Below are positions 49,199-58,451 of a stretch of DNA of 64,000 nucleotides, piece by piece. The notes under the pieces are model-generated. The model was given only the letters and a program-made list of their open reading frames with translations, was not told the DNA's origin and ran no database searches. Numbering within the stretch: position 1 is the stretch's first letter; each line of letters opens with the position of its first letter. The DNA is taken from the NCBI GenBank assembly GCA_035551675.1, contig DASZMV010000040.1, positions 124,001-188,000 of the forward strand. The letters are read 5' to 3'. This stretch comes from JAFECT01 sp035551675. GTDB lineage: Bacteria; Pseudomonadota; Alphaproteobacteria; Caulobacterales; Caulobacteraceae. Position numbers and translations under genes: made by a program.

Positions 49199-49504
49199 TC
49201 AATGCGTCCACGGCTCTTTGCGGTTGAACGCGAAGTTGTCGGCGTAGGCTTTGATCACCAGGGGCGCCGCGTGCTCCTCGTGCACTCTGAACGGGATGCC
49301 GTGTTTCTGGGCGTAGTCGACGGCCTGTTCCTTGGTTTCGAAGGTCAGGGTGACCTCGCCGCGCATGTCGTCGGAGCTGATCCAGCCCATCAGGGGGTCG
49401 GCGACCCGGGCCGAGGCGGGGGCGAACTCCAGCACCCACTCGTGCGTCCTGGCGCGGCCCGACTGCATGGCGTTCCGGGCGGGGCGGTAGATGCGGGCCA
49501 GCAT
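49199..49504 (-). CDS. NADH dehydrogenase accessory subunit, NDUFS4-like (ETC complex I family)
   Basis: A 101-residue protein starting MLARIYRPARNAMQSG. The pattern WVLEFAPASARVADPLMGW, then TFETKEQAVDYAQKHGIPF, matches the ETC complex I subunit (NDUFS4/18 kDa) family present in alphaproteobacteria and mitochondria. It would be a supernumerary subunit bound to the peripheral arm of complex I. It stands alone, upstream of tRNA-Arg on the same strand, so the two may be read together. Confidence 0.88.
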   Translation of the reverse strand: MLARIYRPARNAMQSGRARTHEWVLEFAPASARVADPLMGWISSDDMRGEVTLTFETKEQAVDYAQKHGIPFRVHEEHAAPLVIKAYADNFAFNRKEPWTH

Positions 49505-49771
49505 GGCGTACTCCAAGATTCTCGTCGTCCGGATATCCGGCGGTGGGCAGCGCGTTTCGAAGACGCGCCCATCCGCCTCCAGAGCCGGCAAGTCCCTTGG
49601 CGGTCAATACCTTGCCTGCAAAACCGGGTCCAGCCGGCGTTTTCGCGACTCTCCACCGCCTCAACCCGCCGATATGGAACCGGCCACGCGGCTTGTGAGT
49701 CTCCCTCCCGAGTCGCCATGAGGATTGGCGCGCTCACACAGGCAACTCTCCGTTGATTGGGAGGACGGGCT

Positions 49772-50764
49772 ATGGTCGCCGAGCGAGCGATTCCCAAGAT
49801 ACAGTATTCGTTCGTTCCGGTACGCGCCTGCGACATGTGCGGCGGCGCGCGGTTTGCCACCCTCGGCGAACGGCTTGGGGGCCGAACGGGCGTCAACCCT
49901 CGGCGCTCGGCAGGCTTGGCGACCGGCGTGAAGCGCTGCCAGGACTGCGGCCTCGTGTTCAGCGACCCGCGGCCCGTGCCCGCCGACCTGTCAGACCATT
50001 ATGGCGTGGAGGCGGTCGATTACTTCTCGGCCGACCAGCTCAATGCTCCGCCCGGTTTCTTCCAGACTGAAATCACCGCCGCGCGGCGTCTCCTGGGCGG
50101 CGGTCGGTTAAAGGCGCTCGACGTGGGAGCCGGGTCGGGGAACGTGATGCTCGCTCTCGAGGCGGCGGGAATCGAAGCCTGGGGCCTCGAGCCCGGCGCC
50201 CATTTCCGGGACTTCGCTATCCGGCGCGGAATTGCGCCCGAGCGCATCGTGCAGGCCCCAATCGAAACAGCCGAACTCCCGCCGGCGTCTTTCGATTTCG
50301 TGAGCCTGAACGCAGTGCTCGAACATCTGCAGGACCCCGCCGCTGCGATCGAGCGCGCTATGACGTGGCTTCGCCCGGGCGGGATCCTGTACGTCGAGGT
50401 TCCGTCGGCCGATTGGCTGATGGCGAAAATCGCCAACAGCTTTTTTCATCTTCGCGGCGCCAACTACGTCACCAACATCAGCCCGCTTCACCCGCCCTAT
50501 CACCTTTACGAATTCACGCCGCGGTCGTTCGAAACGCATGCGAAGCGGGCGGGCTACGAGGTTGCGGAGACGCACCACTACGTCTGCGCCGTCCTCGGCG
50601 CGCCGCGAATTCTTCACCCCGCCTTGACTGCGCTGATGAAACGCACGCGTTCAGGCATGGAGTTCACCGTGTGGCTGCGCAAGAACGGTGAAGCCCAGCC
50701 GCACGACTGCCGCGCCGAAACGTCCGGCACGGCCGCAAACCCGATGCAAAACCGGACTGAATAA
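49772..50764 (+). CDS. Zn-ribbon class I SAM-dependent methyltransferase
   Basis: A 330-residue protein. A two-CxxC zinc ribbon at the N-terminus (ACDMCGG ... RCQDCGLVFSDPR) precedes a methyltransferase domain with the SAM motif ALDVGAGSGNVMLALEA and the acidic loop FDFVSLNAVLEHLQDP. Such proteins often modify sugars or lipids in surface-polysaccharide pathways, but no such cluster adjoins it here. GGGAGG seven bases before the ATG at 49772 fixes the start; a TTG five codons earlier is in frame but overlaps that site. Confidence 0.85.
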   Translation: MVAERAIPKIQYSFVPVRACDMCGGARFATLGERLGGRTGVNPRRSAGLATGVKRCQDCGLVFSDPRPVPADLSDHYGVEAVDYFSADQLNAPPGFFQTEITAARRLLGGGRLKALDVGAGSGNVMLALEAAGIEAWGLEPGAHFRDFAIRRGIAPERIVQAPIETAELPPASFDFVSLNAVLEHLQDPAAAIERAMTWLRPGGILYVEVPSADWLMAKIANSFFHLRGANYVTNISPLHPPYHLYEFTPRSFETHAKRAGYEVAETHHYVCAVLGAPRILHPALTALMKRTRSGMEFTVWLRKNGEAQPHDCRAETSGTAANPMQNRTE

Positions 50765-50778
50765 CCCCAGCTAAGTGC

Positions 50779-50855
50779 TGGTCGGGGCGGCAAGATTCGA
50801 ACTTGCGACCCTCTGCTCCCAAAGCAGATGCGCTACCAGGCTGCGCTACGCCCCG
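50779..50855 (-). tRNA. tRNA-Pro (anticodon TGG)
   Basis: A 77-base cloverleaf on the minus strand with encoded CCA. The acceptor arms are CGGGGCG and CGCCCCG with discriminator A, the D arm is GCGCAGCCTGGTAGCGC, the anticodon loop is TTTGGGA in a TCTGC/GCAGA stem, and the T arm has AGTTCGAATCTT. The anticodon TGG can read most proline codons. It lies between the Zn-ribbon methyltransferase and GST genes. Confidence 0.96.
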
Positions 50856-50951
50856 ATTTCAGCGGGCTATCCAGCCCGCCAGATAGCCTAACCCGCCCGT
50901 GACGCCAACCGCCGGCTTGACCCGGGGCCGGCCCGGCTCGAAAGCAGGGCT

Positions 50952-51560
50952 ATGACCATCACCCTCTACGGTTCCGACAAATCCCGCACCCGCCGTGTCT
51001 TCTGGACGCTCGAGGAGCTGGGCGTCGACTATGTCCACGATTCCATCGGCTACGACGATCCCAAGCTGAAGACGCCGCACTACCTGCGGCTGAACCCCCT
51101 GGGCGCCATCCCGATCCTGGCCGATGGCGACGTGCTCCTGTCAGAGTCGCTCGCGATCAACCTCTATCTGGCCAAGACCTACGGGTCCGGCGGCGAGCGC
51201 CCGCTCTATCCGTCCGACCCGGCCGAGGAGGCGCAGGCCTGGCGCTGGTCGCTCTGGGTGCAGGCGCACCTGGAGCCGTGGATTCAGAAGGACGTGCGCA
51301 CGCGATTCCTTAGGACGCTCGCCGGTCCCGAACTCGCCGACCTCGTGGCTGTGGAACTGACCAAGCTCGACGGCGTGTTGCAGGATCGGACCTGGATGCT
51401 CGGCGACCGTTTTACCGTCGCGGACCTGAACGTCGCGGGCGTGCTGTCGCCCTCGCGCACGACGCAGATGGATCTCTCGCCGCATCCCAATGTCGCCGCC
51501 TGGGTCGAACGCTGTTACGCGCGACCCGCCGCGCAGGCGGTGCGCCAGCGTTGGGGTTGA
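50952..51560 (+). CDS. Glutathione S-transferase-family protein
   Basis: A 202-residue two-domain GST. The thioredoxin-like N-terminus has YGSDKSRTRRVFWTLEELG, the cis-proline loop is NPLGAIPIL, and the SES motif is LLSESLAINLYL; the helical C-terminal domain has DRFTVADLNVAGVL with the N-capping box. It should conjugate or reduce substrates with glutathione in the cytosol; the substrate is unknown. It is monocistronic, converging with the DUF192 gene. Confidence 0.88.
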   Translation: MTITLYGSDKSRTRRVFWTLEELGVDYVHDSIGYDDPKLKTPHYLRLNPLGAIPILADGDVLLSESLAINLYLAKTYGSGGERPLYPSDPAEEAQAWRWSLWVQAHLEPWIQKDVRTRFLRTLAGPELADLVAVELTKLDGVLQDRTWMLGDRFTVADLNVAGVLSPSRTTQMDLSPHPNVAAWVERCYARPAAQAVRQRWG

Positions 51561-51564
51561 GCGC

Positions 51565-52095
51565 TTATCGGGCCGTGTAGAACGGATGCTTGACCCGGTC
51601 GCCGGGCTTGATGCCGAGCTTCGCCGACAGGCCGCCCTTGATCTCCAGCACCCCGTCCGCGGGACCGGCCGACGACAGGGGAGATTCGTCGAAAGGTTTT
51701 GCGTTGGCGGCGATCGACACGATGCGCCCATTGCGCCCGATGTAGATGATGTCGAGCGGGATGTAGGTGTTCTTCATCCAGAAGCTTTGCGGATCGGCCT
51801 GCGGGAATTCGAACAGCATGCCGTGGCTCGGCGCCATGGACTTGCGGCACATGAGGCCGAGCTCGCGCGTTGCGTCGTCGGACGCGACCTCGACGTCGAA
51901 CGTGCGCACGCCGTGCCTGGTCTCGATCTCGAGCTTCTGCGTCGGCGGCGTGTGGTATTTCAGCTCGCGCGCCACTTCGGTGCAAACGCTGGGGTCGGTC
52001 GAGTTGGGTGTGGCCTGGACGTCGGCGGCGAACAGTACGCAGGCTGACGCGGCCGCGAGGGCCCCGGCGCTGCGGATCAGACGAAAGGACGACAT
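51565..52095 (-). CDS. Exported DUF192 protein
   Basis: A 176-residue protein with a signal peptide, MSSFRLIRSAGALAAASACVL, likely cleaved after VQA. The DUF192 core is plain: TRELGLMCRKSMAPSHGMLF, then FWMKNTYIPLDIIYI, and VLEIKGGLSAKLGIKPGD near the end. The family has no settled biochemical function and is common in the periplasm of alphaproteobacteria. It lies 24 bases after the cold-shock gene on the same strand, so they are probably co-transcribed. Confidence 0.85.
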   Translation of the reverse strand: MSSFRLIRSAGALAAASACVLFAADVQATPNSTDPSVCTEVARELKYHTPPTQKLEIETRHGVRTFDVEVASDDATRELGLMCRKSMAPSHGMLFEFPQADPQSFWMKNTYIPLDIIYIGRNGRIVSIAANAKPFDESPLSSAGPADGVLEIKGGLSAKLGIKPGDRVKHPFYTAR

Positions 52096-52119
52096 TGCGG
52101 GCGCTCTACGGTTAAGCGG

Positions 52120-52719
52120 TCAGACGAGCGAGACCTGCTGGATCTCCGCCACGACCAGGCCCTTGGGACCTTCGGCGAAACGGACCATCACCTCGTCGCC
52201 GGGCTGGAGGTCTTCCAGGCCGCAACGGCGAAGCGTCTCGATGTGGACGAAGATATCGCCCGGATCGGTCTCGCGCACCACGAAACCGTAGCCCTTGGTG
52301 CGGTTGAACCACTTCACCTTGGCGCGTTCGAGCGGGCCGGTCGCCTGCAGCGGCGTGGCGCGGCGCGGCGCGCGCGGCATGGTGGTGAAGTCCCCGCCCC
52401 GTTCACGGCGCAGGCTGTCATAGCCTCGACGTTCGGTTGACGGCGGCGCGGACGACTCGTCCAGCTCCAGGATCGAGATGACCTGCCAGCCCTTGGGGCG
52501 GCGCACCACTTCGCAGACGATGACCGAGCCTTCGATCGCCTGCTCGCGACCGGAGTCGCGCAGGCTCGTGACGTGCAGAAGCACGTCCTTCAAATCGGTC
52601 TGGTTAGGGTCGTCCGGGACGATAAAGCCGTAGCCCTTGCCGGGATCGAACCACTTCACTCTACCGCTGATCCGCACCGCTTCGGTTTGCGAACCTGCTT
52701 CCTCGAAATCGTAACTCAC
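52120..52719 (-). CDS. Cold-shock protein with two cold-shock domains
   Basis: A 199-residue protein with two CSDs joined by a ~45-residue basic, Arg-rich linker. Domain 1 (~17-85) has VKWFDPGKGYGFIVPDD with an FI-type RNP1; domain 2 (~130-197) has VKWFNRTKGYGFVVRETD and DIFVHIETL. Tandem CSD proteins of this kind are typical of Caulobacter relatives and bind RNA or single-stranded DNA. The start codon is GTG (52717-52719). It lies downstream of tRNA-Glu on the same strand and upstream of the DUF192 gene. Confidence 0.92.
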   Translation of the reverse strand: MSYDFEEAGSQTEAVRISGRVKWFDPGKGYGFIVPDDPNQTDLKDVLLHVTSLRDSGREQAIEGSVIVCEVVRRPKGWQVISILELDESSAPPSTERRGYDSLRRERGGDFTTMPRAPRRATPLQATGPLERAKVKWFNRTKGYGFVVRETDPGDIFVHIETLRRCGLEDLQPGDEVMVRFAEGPKGLVVAEIQQVSLV

Positions 52720-52799
52720 CGCTCAGCCCCATGCGCTCGACGAGAGCGCGTCGAGCGATCAACCATAACATGGATATTTTATGCCGTGCAGCGAAGAAA

Positions 52800-52829
52800 C
52801 GAAAATTTCGCTTGACGCGCGAATTTTCG
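52800..52829 (-). terminator. Hairpin after tRNA-Glu
   Basis: Immediately past the tRNA-Glu 3' end on the minus strand, CGAAAATTCGC and GCGAAATTTTCG form an ~11-base stem with one bulged T and a short loop, followed by TTTCTTCG. It is AT-rich against a GC-rich background and fits a terminator that separates the tRNA from the cold-shock gene, whose own promoter must lie in 52720-52800. Confidence 0.55.
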
Positions 52830-52833
52830 ACGC

Positions 52834-52908
52834 TGGCAGTCCCTAGGGGAGTCGAACCCCTCTTCCCAGATTGAAAATCTGGTGTCCTAACCGATAGACG
52901 AAGGGACC
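52834..52908 (-). tRNA. tRNA-Glu (anticodon TTC)
   Basis: A 75-base cloverleaf on the minus strand with encoded CCA. The acceptor is GGTCCCT/AGGGACT (first pair G-T), the D arm is GTCTATCGGTTAGGAC, the anticodon loop is TTTTCAA in a CCAGA/TCTGG stem, and the T arm has GGGTTCGACTCCC. It reads GAA/GAG. A terminator-like hairpin follows it at once. Confidence 0.96.
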
Positions 52909-53026
52909 TCAGCGCGGAGAGCGGGCGATATAACCGCCGGGGCGACCCGGCGCAAGGCCATGCGGCGTCCCAGGTTGACGGGGCGAAATCACCAGAAAAA
53001 TCAAACGATAGACGCCCGGCCTTGGC

Positions 53027-54847
53027 TCAGCTCGTCATGCGCGGATCGGCCAGGTCCTCGATCTCGAGTTGGACCCCGTTGCGGCCGTTCCAGTCGTCGG
53101 CCTTCAGCTTGCCGGCTACGTGCAGGCCAGAGCCTTGTTCCATAAGTCGTTTTCCAAGCGGGCCGTCGCCCGCCCGCCAGGCCACCGCGCGAATCCGCGC
53201 CCCGTCGGGGTCGGCCAGAGTGGCGCGCACATGGCCGCCCTTCATCGGGATCGCCTCGACCACCCGCATCCCCGAAAAGGCAAACAGCGGTTCGGGATTG
53301 CCCGGTCCGAAGGGCTGCATCTGGCCAAAGCCGTCCAGCATGGTCCGGTCGGCGCTCCCGGCCGTGACCACGGCGTCGAGCTCGAGTGCGTCTTCCGCGA
53401 TGGCCTGGGCCGTCTCCTTGGCGAGCCGGGCGGACAGGAAGGCGCGCAGCTCGGGGATGTCGCGCGGACGGATGGTCAGACCTGCGGCCATGGCGTGGCC
53501 GCCGCCGGCCATCAGGATCCCCTCCTCGAACGCCGCCTGCACCGCGGCGCCCAGGTTCACCCCCGGTTGCGAGCGGCCCGAGCCCTTGCCGAGGTCGGCC
53601 ACCGGATCGACGCCGATGACGATCACCGGCCGGCGCCAACGCTCACGCAGGCGGCCTGCGACGATGCCGATCACGCCGGGGTGCCAGCCTTCCGCCGCCG
53701 CGACGATCACCGCCGCCTGGGGATCGAAGTTCGACGACTGCTCGACCAGCTTGATCGCCGCCTCGGTCACTTCGCGTTCCACGTCCTTGCGTTGCGCGTT
53801 CAGCGTGTCGAGCTCGCGCGCCAGTTCCATCGCTTCCGCCGGGTCGTCGGTGGACAGCAGACGCGCGCCGAGATCGGAGCGGCCGATGCGTCCGCCGGCG
53901 TTGATGCGCGGGCCGAGGATGAAGCCGGCGTGGAAAACCGTGGCGGGCCCCTTGGCGTCGGCGACCTCCATCAAGGCCTTCAGTCCGGGATTGCCCCAGG
54001 CCGACATCACCTTCAGTCCCTGCGCCGTCAGCGCGCGATTGAAACCGGTCAGCCGCGTCACGTCGCACACGGCGCCCAGCGCCGCGAGATCGAGCCACTG
54101 ACGCATGTCCGGCTCGTCGCGTCCTTCGAACAGGCCGCGCCTGCGCGCCTCGCGATTGAGCGCGGCGACCAATACGAACGTCACGCCCGCCGCCGCCAGA
54201 TGCCCCTGTCCCGACACGTCGCCCGGGCGATTGGGATTGACCAGCGCGCGCACAGCCGGCGCCTCGCCGTGCATCAGGTGGTGGTCGATGACCACGACCT
54301 CGAGTCCGATCTTGGCGGCCTCGATCAGGGCGTCGTGAGCAGCGGCGCCGCAGTCGACGGTGATCACCAGCTCGGCGCCCGCGTCGCGCAGGCCGCGAAA
54401 GGCGGCGGGGCTGGGGCCGAAGCCTTCCTTCATCCGGTCGGGCACATAGATCGGAAGCTCGGCGCCCATGGCGCGGAACCAACGCACCAGCTGCGCCGCC
54501 GACGATCCGCCGTCCACATCGTAGTCGGCGAACACATAGACACGCGTCTTGGCGACCAGCGCATCGACGATCGCCTCCGCGGCGCGGTCCATGTCGAGGA
54601 AGCTCGACGGATCGGGGAACAGGGCCTTCAGCGTCGGATTGAGGAAATGCGCGCCGTCGTCCGCTGCGACGCCCCGCGCCGCCAGCGCCCGCGCCAAGGG
54701 TTCGGACAGATCGAGCGTGCGTTGATGGTGCGCGATCAGCGCCGCATCCGCGGGCCGCTGACGCCAACGCCGGCCAGTGATCGAGCGACCTACGCCAAGG
54801 AACGCATCCGAGCCTTCCAACTCACGCTCGAGCACGTCCTCGTTCAT
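53027..54847 (-). CDS. recJ: Single-stranded-DNA-specific 5'-3' exonuclease RecJ
   Basis: A 606-residue RecJ. The DHH-family motifs are all visible: VYVFADYDVDGGSSA, ITVDCGAAAHDAL, VVIDHHLMHGEAP and, in the DHHA1 part, MAGGGHAMAAGLTI. The C-terminal OB-like domain follows. It degrades 5'-ended single strands in mismatch repair and RecF-pathway recombination. The ATG at 54845-54847 (MNEDVLEREL) lies two bases after the glpX stop, so the two genes form an operon. Confidence 0.96.
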   Translation of the reverse strand: MNEDVLERELEGSDAFLGVGRSITGRRWRQRPADAALIAHHQRTLDLSEPLARALAARGVAADDGAHFLNPTLKALFPDPSSFLDMDRAAEAIVDALVAKTRVYVFADYDVDGGSSAAQLVRWFRAMGAELPIYVPDRMKEGFGPSPAAFRGLRDAGAELVITVDCGAAAHDALIEAAKIGLEVVVIDHHLMHGEAPAVRALVNPNRPGDVSGQGHLAAAGVTFVLVAALNREARRRGLFEGRDEPDMRQWLDLAALGAVCDVTRLTGFNRALTAQGLKVMSAWGNPGLKALMEVADAKGPATVFHAGFILGPRINAGGRIGRSDLGARLLSTDDPAEAMELARELDTLNAQRKDVEREVTEAAIKLVEQSSNFDPQAAVIVAAAEGWHPGVIGIVAGRLRERWRRPVIVIGVDPVADLGKGSGRSQPGVNLGAAVQAAFEEGILMAGGGHAMAAGLTIRPRDIPELRAFLSARLAKETAQAIAEDALELDAVVTAGSADRTMLDGFGQMQPFGPGNPEPLFAFSGMRVVEAIPMKGGHVRATLADPDGARIRAVAWRAGDGPLGKRLMEQGSGLHVAGKLKADDWNGRNGVQLEIEDLADPRMTS

Positions 54848-54849
54848 GC

Positions 54850-55803
54850 CTAGACCGGCCGGCGCATGCGCACGCGGCGGACGGTGCGGTTGGAGGAGGT
54901 CATCACCAGGGTGTGGGTGGTCACGAACCCGCGGTCGTAGCGCACGCCGTCGAGCAGCGCGCCCTTGGTTACGCCGGTGGCGGCGAACACGGCGTCGGTC
55001 TTCACCAGTTCGTTCAGCGTGTATTTGCGATTGAAGTCGGTGAGGCCCAGGCGCTCGGCGCGGCCGCGCTCGTCGTCGTTGCGGAACACCAACCGCCCCT
55101 GGAACTGGCCGCCGACGCACTTCAGCGCCGCGCACGCCAAGACGCCTTCCGGCGCCCCGCCTTGGCCGATGTAGATGTCGATGCCGGTTTCCGGATCGGC
55201 GGTGTGGATCACGCCGGCCACGTCGCCGTCGGTGATCAGGGTCACGCGCGCGCCGATCTTGCGCAGGCTATCGATGATCGACGCATGACGCGGACGGTCG
55301 AGCACGCAGGCGGCGATCTCGTTCACCGGCACGCCTTTGGCCTTGGCCAGCGCCCTTACGTTCTCAGCCGGATCGGCGTCGAGATCGATGACGCCCTCGG
55401 CGTAGCCCGGCCCGATCGCGATCTTGTCCATGTAGGTGTCGGGCGCGTGCAGCATGCCGCCTGCCGGCGACAACGCCAGCACCGCCAGTGCATTGGCCAT
55501 GGCCTTGGCGGTCAGCGTGGTGCCTTCCAGCGGATCGAGCGCGATGTCGACCGCAGGGCCCTTACCCGATCCGACCTTCTCGCCGATGTAGAGCATGGGC
55601 GCTTCGTCGCGCTCGCCCTCGCCGATGACGATGGTGCCTGCGATGTCGAGGCTATTCAGCGCCGTGCGCATGGCGTCGACCGCGACCTGGTCGGCGGCCT
55701 TTTCGTCGCCGCGCCCGGCCAGCTTCGCCGCGGCGATGGCGGCGGCTTCGGTAACGCGGACGGCGTCGAGCGCCAGATCGCGCTCGAGATCGATGGACGA
55801 CAT
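54850..55803 (-). CDS. glpX: Class II fructose-1,6-bisphosphatase
   Basis: A 317-residue GlpX-type phosphatase. The metal/phosphate motif ALDPLEGTTLTAKAM is clear, preceded by VIGEGERDEAPMLYIGE and followed by YIGQGGAPEGVLACAALK. It removes phosphate from fructose-1,6-bisphosphate in gluconeogenesis. Co-transcription with recJ, two bases downstream, looks firm but has no metabolic meaning I can see. Confidence 0.95.
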   Translation of the reverse strand: MSSIDLERDLALDAVRVTEAAAIAAAKLAGRGDEKAADQVAVDAMRTALNSLDIAGTIVIGEGERDEAPMLYIGEKVGSGKGPAVDIALDPLEGTTLTAKAMANALAVLALSPAGGMLHAPDTYMDKIAIGPGYAEGVIDLDADPAENVRALAKAKGVPVNEIAACVLDRPRHASIIDSLRKIGARVTLITDGDVAGVIHTADPETGIDIYIGQGGAPEGVLACAALKCVGGQFQGRLVFRNDDERGRAERLGLTDFNRKYTLNELVKTDAVFAATGVTKGALLDGVRYDRGFVTTHTLVMTSSNRTVRRVRMRRPV

Positions 55804-55887
55804 GAAATCAGCTCCTGGCGACAGTCTTAGATGATTCGTCCGGGGCTCCTGGCTGCGGCCCCGGTTCAGCGGCTTGGAAACAGGGGA

Positions 55888-56376
55888 TTACTTCACCGGC
55901 GGCGGCGGAACGGCCAGCGCCCGAGCCTTGGCCGCGAAGGCTTCGGTGTCGGCCTCGGAATTGGGCGGCGCGGGCACGGCGAAAGCCGGGTCGATCAACG
56001 CGCGCTGCTGGGCGGCCCAGGCGTCGGTGTTGTCGAGGGTCCACTGCAGGCCCGCCGCCTCGTGCAGCAGTTCGGCCTGGGTGGCGTCCATGGCCTTCGC
56101 CTGGCTGTTCCACATGGCGGGCGTGGGCACGTTCGTCGGCTTGGCGGGGAAGTTGGACCAGTGCGGATAGCCGCCCGGCGTCGCCGCCGCCTGGCTGATC
56201 TGGGCGGCGCCCGGCGCATTCGGATCGGTCGGCTGGTTGAACGGATCGGCGATACAGCCCGACAGCGTGGCCGCGGACGCCAATGCGGCGGCCAGGACCC
56301 CGGCGCGCAAAGCCCCTTTTGCTCCTGGCTTGCGCCCGGCGGCGATGCTTCGGATAAGGCGGCGCTCGCGGATCAT
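55888..56376 (-). CDS. Probable outer-membrane or periplasmic lipoprotein, unknown function
   Basis: A ~162-residue protein with an N-terminal basic stretch, a hydrophobic run (AGVLAAALASAATLSGC) and a lipobox LSGC at about residues 38-41, so it should be lipidated at that cysteine. The mature part is Pro/Ala/Asn-rich (GGYPHWSNFPAKPTN) and otherwise unrecognised. I used the ATG at 56374-56376 (MIRERRLIRS); one five codons upstream is possible. It is divergent from phaC with about 60 bases between starts, and lies upstream of glpX on the same strand. Confidence 0.72.
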   Translation of the reverse strand: MIRERRLIRSIAAGRKPGAKGALRAGVLAAALASAATLSGCIADPFNQPTDPNAPGAAQISQAAATPGGYPHWSNFPAKPTNVPTPAMWNSQAKAMDATQAELLHEAAGLQWTLDNTDAWAAQQRALIDPAFAVPAPPNSEADTEAFAAKARALAVPPPPVK

Positions 56377-56435
56377 CTCGCCCTCGCTCATATGCGATCA
56401 TGACCGGCGGCGGAAGGCCGAAAGGAGAGTGGACC

Positions 56436-58451
56436 ATGGCGGCTGCAGCCGGGACGCGAAAAGGCGCCAAGTCCAAGGCCGACAAGAAGGCTTCCGACAA
56501 GAAAGCGTCCGGCAAGAAGGGCAAGAAGGGCTCCGACAAGACCAAAGCCGCCAAGGCCCAGAAGACTGAGGCCAAGCCCGAAGCGGCGACCCTGCCCCCA
56601 CACCGCGAAGGCCCCGCGCCGAAAACCGAGACGGGGTCCGCGTCCGACGCGACGTCCTGGGAAGCCGCCCTGCTCGACCCGTCCCAACGCGAGGCCGTCG
56701 AGGCCCTGTCGATGAACCTCGCCAAGGCGGCGCTGACCGCCCAGGGCGCCATCGCCGAAGCCGCGCTGTCGCAGGCCGACGCACCGCGCGCCCTGTCGCC
56801 CGATCCGTTCCATGTCGGTCCGGCCATGGGCGAGGTGATGACGCGCCTCGCGTCTTCTCCCGACAAACTGTTCAAGGCGCAGGCCGATCTGTTCAGTAGC
56901 TACATGGATCTCTGGCAGAACGCGGCGCGGCGCGCGGTCGGCGAAACGCCGGAACCCGCCGCGGCGCCGGCGAAGGGCGACAAGCGTTTCAACGACAAGG
57001 ACTGGAGCGAAAACCCGGTCTTCGATGTCGTCAAGCAATCCTATCTCGTCAGCTCCAACTGGTTGAACAGCCTGGTGTCGGGCGTCGAGGGCGTCGACCC
57101 GCTGACCAAGCGGCGCGCGGAGTTCTTCACCAAGCTCCTGACCGACGCGTTTTCGCCGACCAACTTCCTCGCCTCCAATCCCGCCGCCCTGCGTGAGCTC
57201 GCCGCGACCAAGGGCGAGAGCCTGGTCAAGGGCATGGAGCAGTTTGCCGCCGACATCGAACGCGGCGGCGGCAAGCTCGCGATCAGTCAGACCGACTATT
57301 CGCGCTTCCACGTCGGCGAAAATGTCGCCACGGCGCCGGGCAAGGTCGTCTGGCGTGACGAGCTCTATGAACTTCTGCAGTTCACGCCCACGACGGACAA
57401 ACAGCGAGACACGCCGCTGCTGATCTTCCCGCCGTGGATCAACAAGTTCTACATCCTCGACCTGCGGCCCGAGAATTCGATGATCCGCTGGCTCACCGAC
57501 CAGGGTTTCACCGTGTTCGTAACCTCGTGGGTGAACCCCGACCAGTCGCTGCGTGACCGAGACTTCGCCGACTATATGAAGGGCGGCATCTATTCCGCCT
57601 CCGCCAAGGTGATGGAGCACTGCGGCGTCGATCGCGTGAACGCGGTCGGCTACTGCATCGGCGGCACCCTGCTCGGCGCTACGCTCGCGCACATGGCGGC
57701 CCAGGGCGACAAGCGCTTCAACGCCGTCACCTTCTTCGCCGCGCAGCACGATTTTTCCGAAGCCGGCGATCTGCTGCTGTTCACCGACGAAGCGTGGCTG
57801 AAGCAGCTCGAGGACATGATGGACGCCGCCGGCGGCGTGCTTCCCGGCGCCGCCATGGCCGACACCTTCAACGCCCTGCGTTCGAACGATCTCGTCTGGT
57901 CGTTCTTCGTGAACAACTATCTGATGGGCAAGGCGCCGCCGAGCTTCGACTTGCTGTACTGGAACTCCGATCAGACGCGCATGCCTAAGGCCTTGCACCT
58001 GTTCTACCTGCGCCAGTTCTACGGCCTGAACGCGTTCTCCAAGGGCGAGCTTGTGCTCGACGGCGTCAAGCTCGACGCCAGGAGCGTCAAACAACCGATG
58101 TATTTCCAGGCCAGCAAGGAAGACCACATCGCGCCCGCGCGCTCGGTCTACAAGAGCGCGAAGATGTTCGGCGGCGACGTCACCTATACGCTCGCGGGCT
58201 CGGGCCACATCGCCGGCGTGGTCAATCCGCCGGCGGCGAACAAGTACCAGCACTGGGAGAGCCCCAAACTCCCGCCGACCTTCGAGGAATGGTTCGAGGG
58301 CGCGGTTGAAAAGCCCGGCTCCTGGTGGCCGCATTGGGCAGGGTGGCTGCATCCGAAGTCCGGAGACTGGATCGAGGCGCGCGATCCGACCAAGGGCAAG
58401 CTCAGACCGCTGGGCGACGCGCCCGGCGACTATGTGAAGGTGCGTTCATGA
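56436..58451 (+). CDS. phaC: Class I poly(3-hydroxyalkanoate) synthase with lysine-rich N-terminal tail
   Basis: A 671-residue PhaC. The lipase-box-like motif GYCIGG holds the catalytic Cys407; the aspartate and histidine follow in KEDHIAPA and GSGHIAGVVNPP. It polymerises hydroxyacyl-CoA into storage polyester granules. Unusual is an added N-terminal tail: residues ~8-48 contain 16 lysines in the first 50 residues, mixed with Ala, Ser and Gly, like histone-H1-type tails of DNA-binding phasins. AAAGGAG a few bases before the ATG at 56436 supports this start. The stop overlaps the next gene (ATGA). Confidence 0.92.
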   Translation: MAAAAGTRKGAKSKADKKASDKKASGKKGKKGSDKTKAAKAQKTEAKPEAATLPPHREGPAPKTETGSASDATSWEAALLDPSQREAVEALSMNLAKAALTAQGAIAEAALSQADAPRALSPDPFHVGPAMGEVMTRLASSPDKLFKAQADLFSSYMDLWQNAARRAVGETPEPAAAPAKGDKRFNDKDWSENPVFDVVKQSYLVSSNWLNSLVSGVEGVDPLTKRRAEFFTKLLTDAFSPTNFLASNPAALRELAATKGESLVKGMEQFAADIERGGGKLAISQTDYSRFHVGENVATAPGKVVWRDELYELLQFTPTTDKQRDTPLLIFPPWINKFYILDLRPENSMIRWLTDQGFTVFVTSWVNPDQSLRDRDFADYMKGGIYSASAKVMEHCGVDRVNAVGYCIGGTLLGATLAHMAAQGDKRFNAVTFFAAQHDFSEAGDLLLFTDEAWLKQLEDMMDAAGGVLPGAAMADTFNALRSNDLVWSFFVNNYLMGKAPPSFDLLYWNSDQTRMPKALHLFYLRQFYGLNAFSKGELVLDGVKLDARSVKQPMYFQASKEDHIAPARSVYKSAKMFGGDVTYTLAGSGHIAGVVNPPAANKYQHWESPKLPPTFEEWFEGAVEKPGSWWPHWAGWLHPKSGDWIEARDPTKGKLRPLGDAPGDYVKVRS

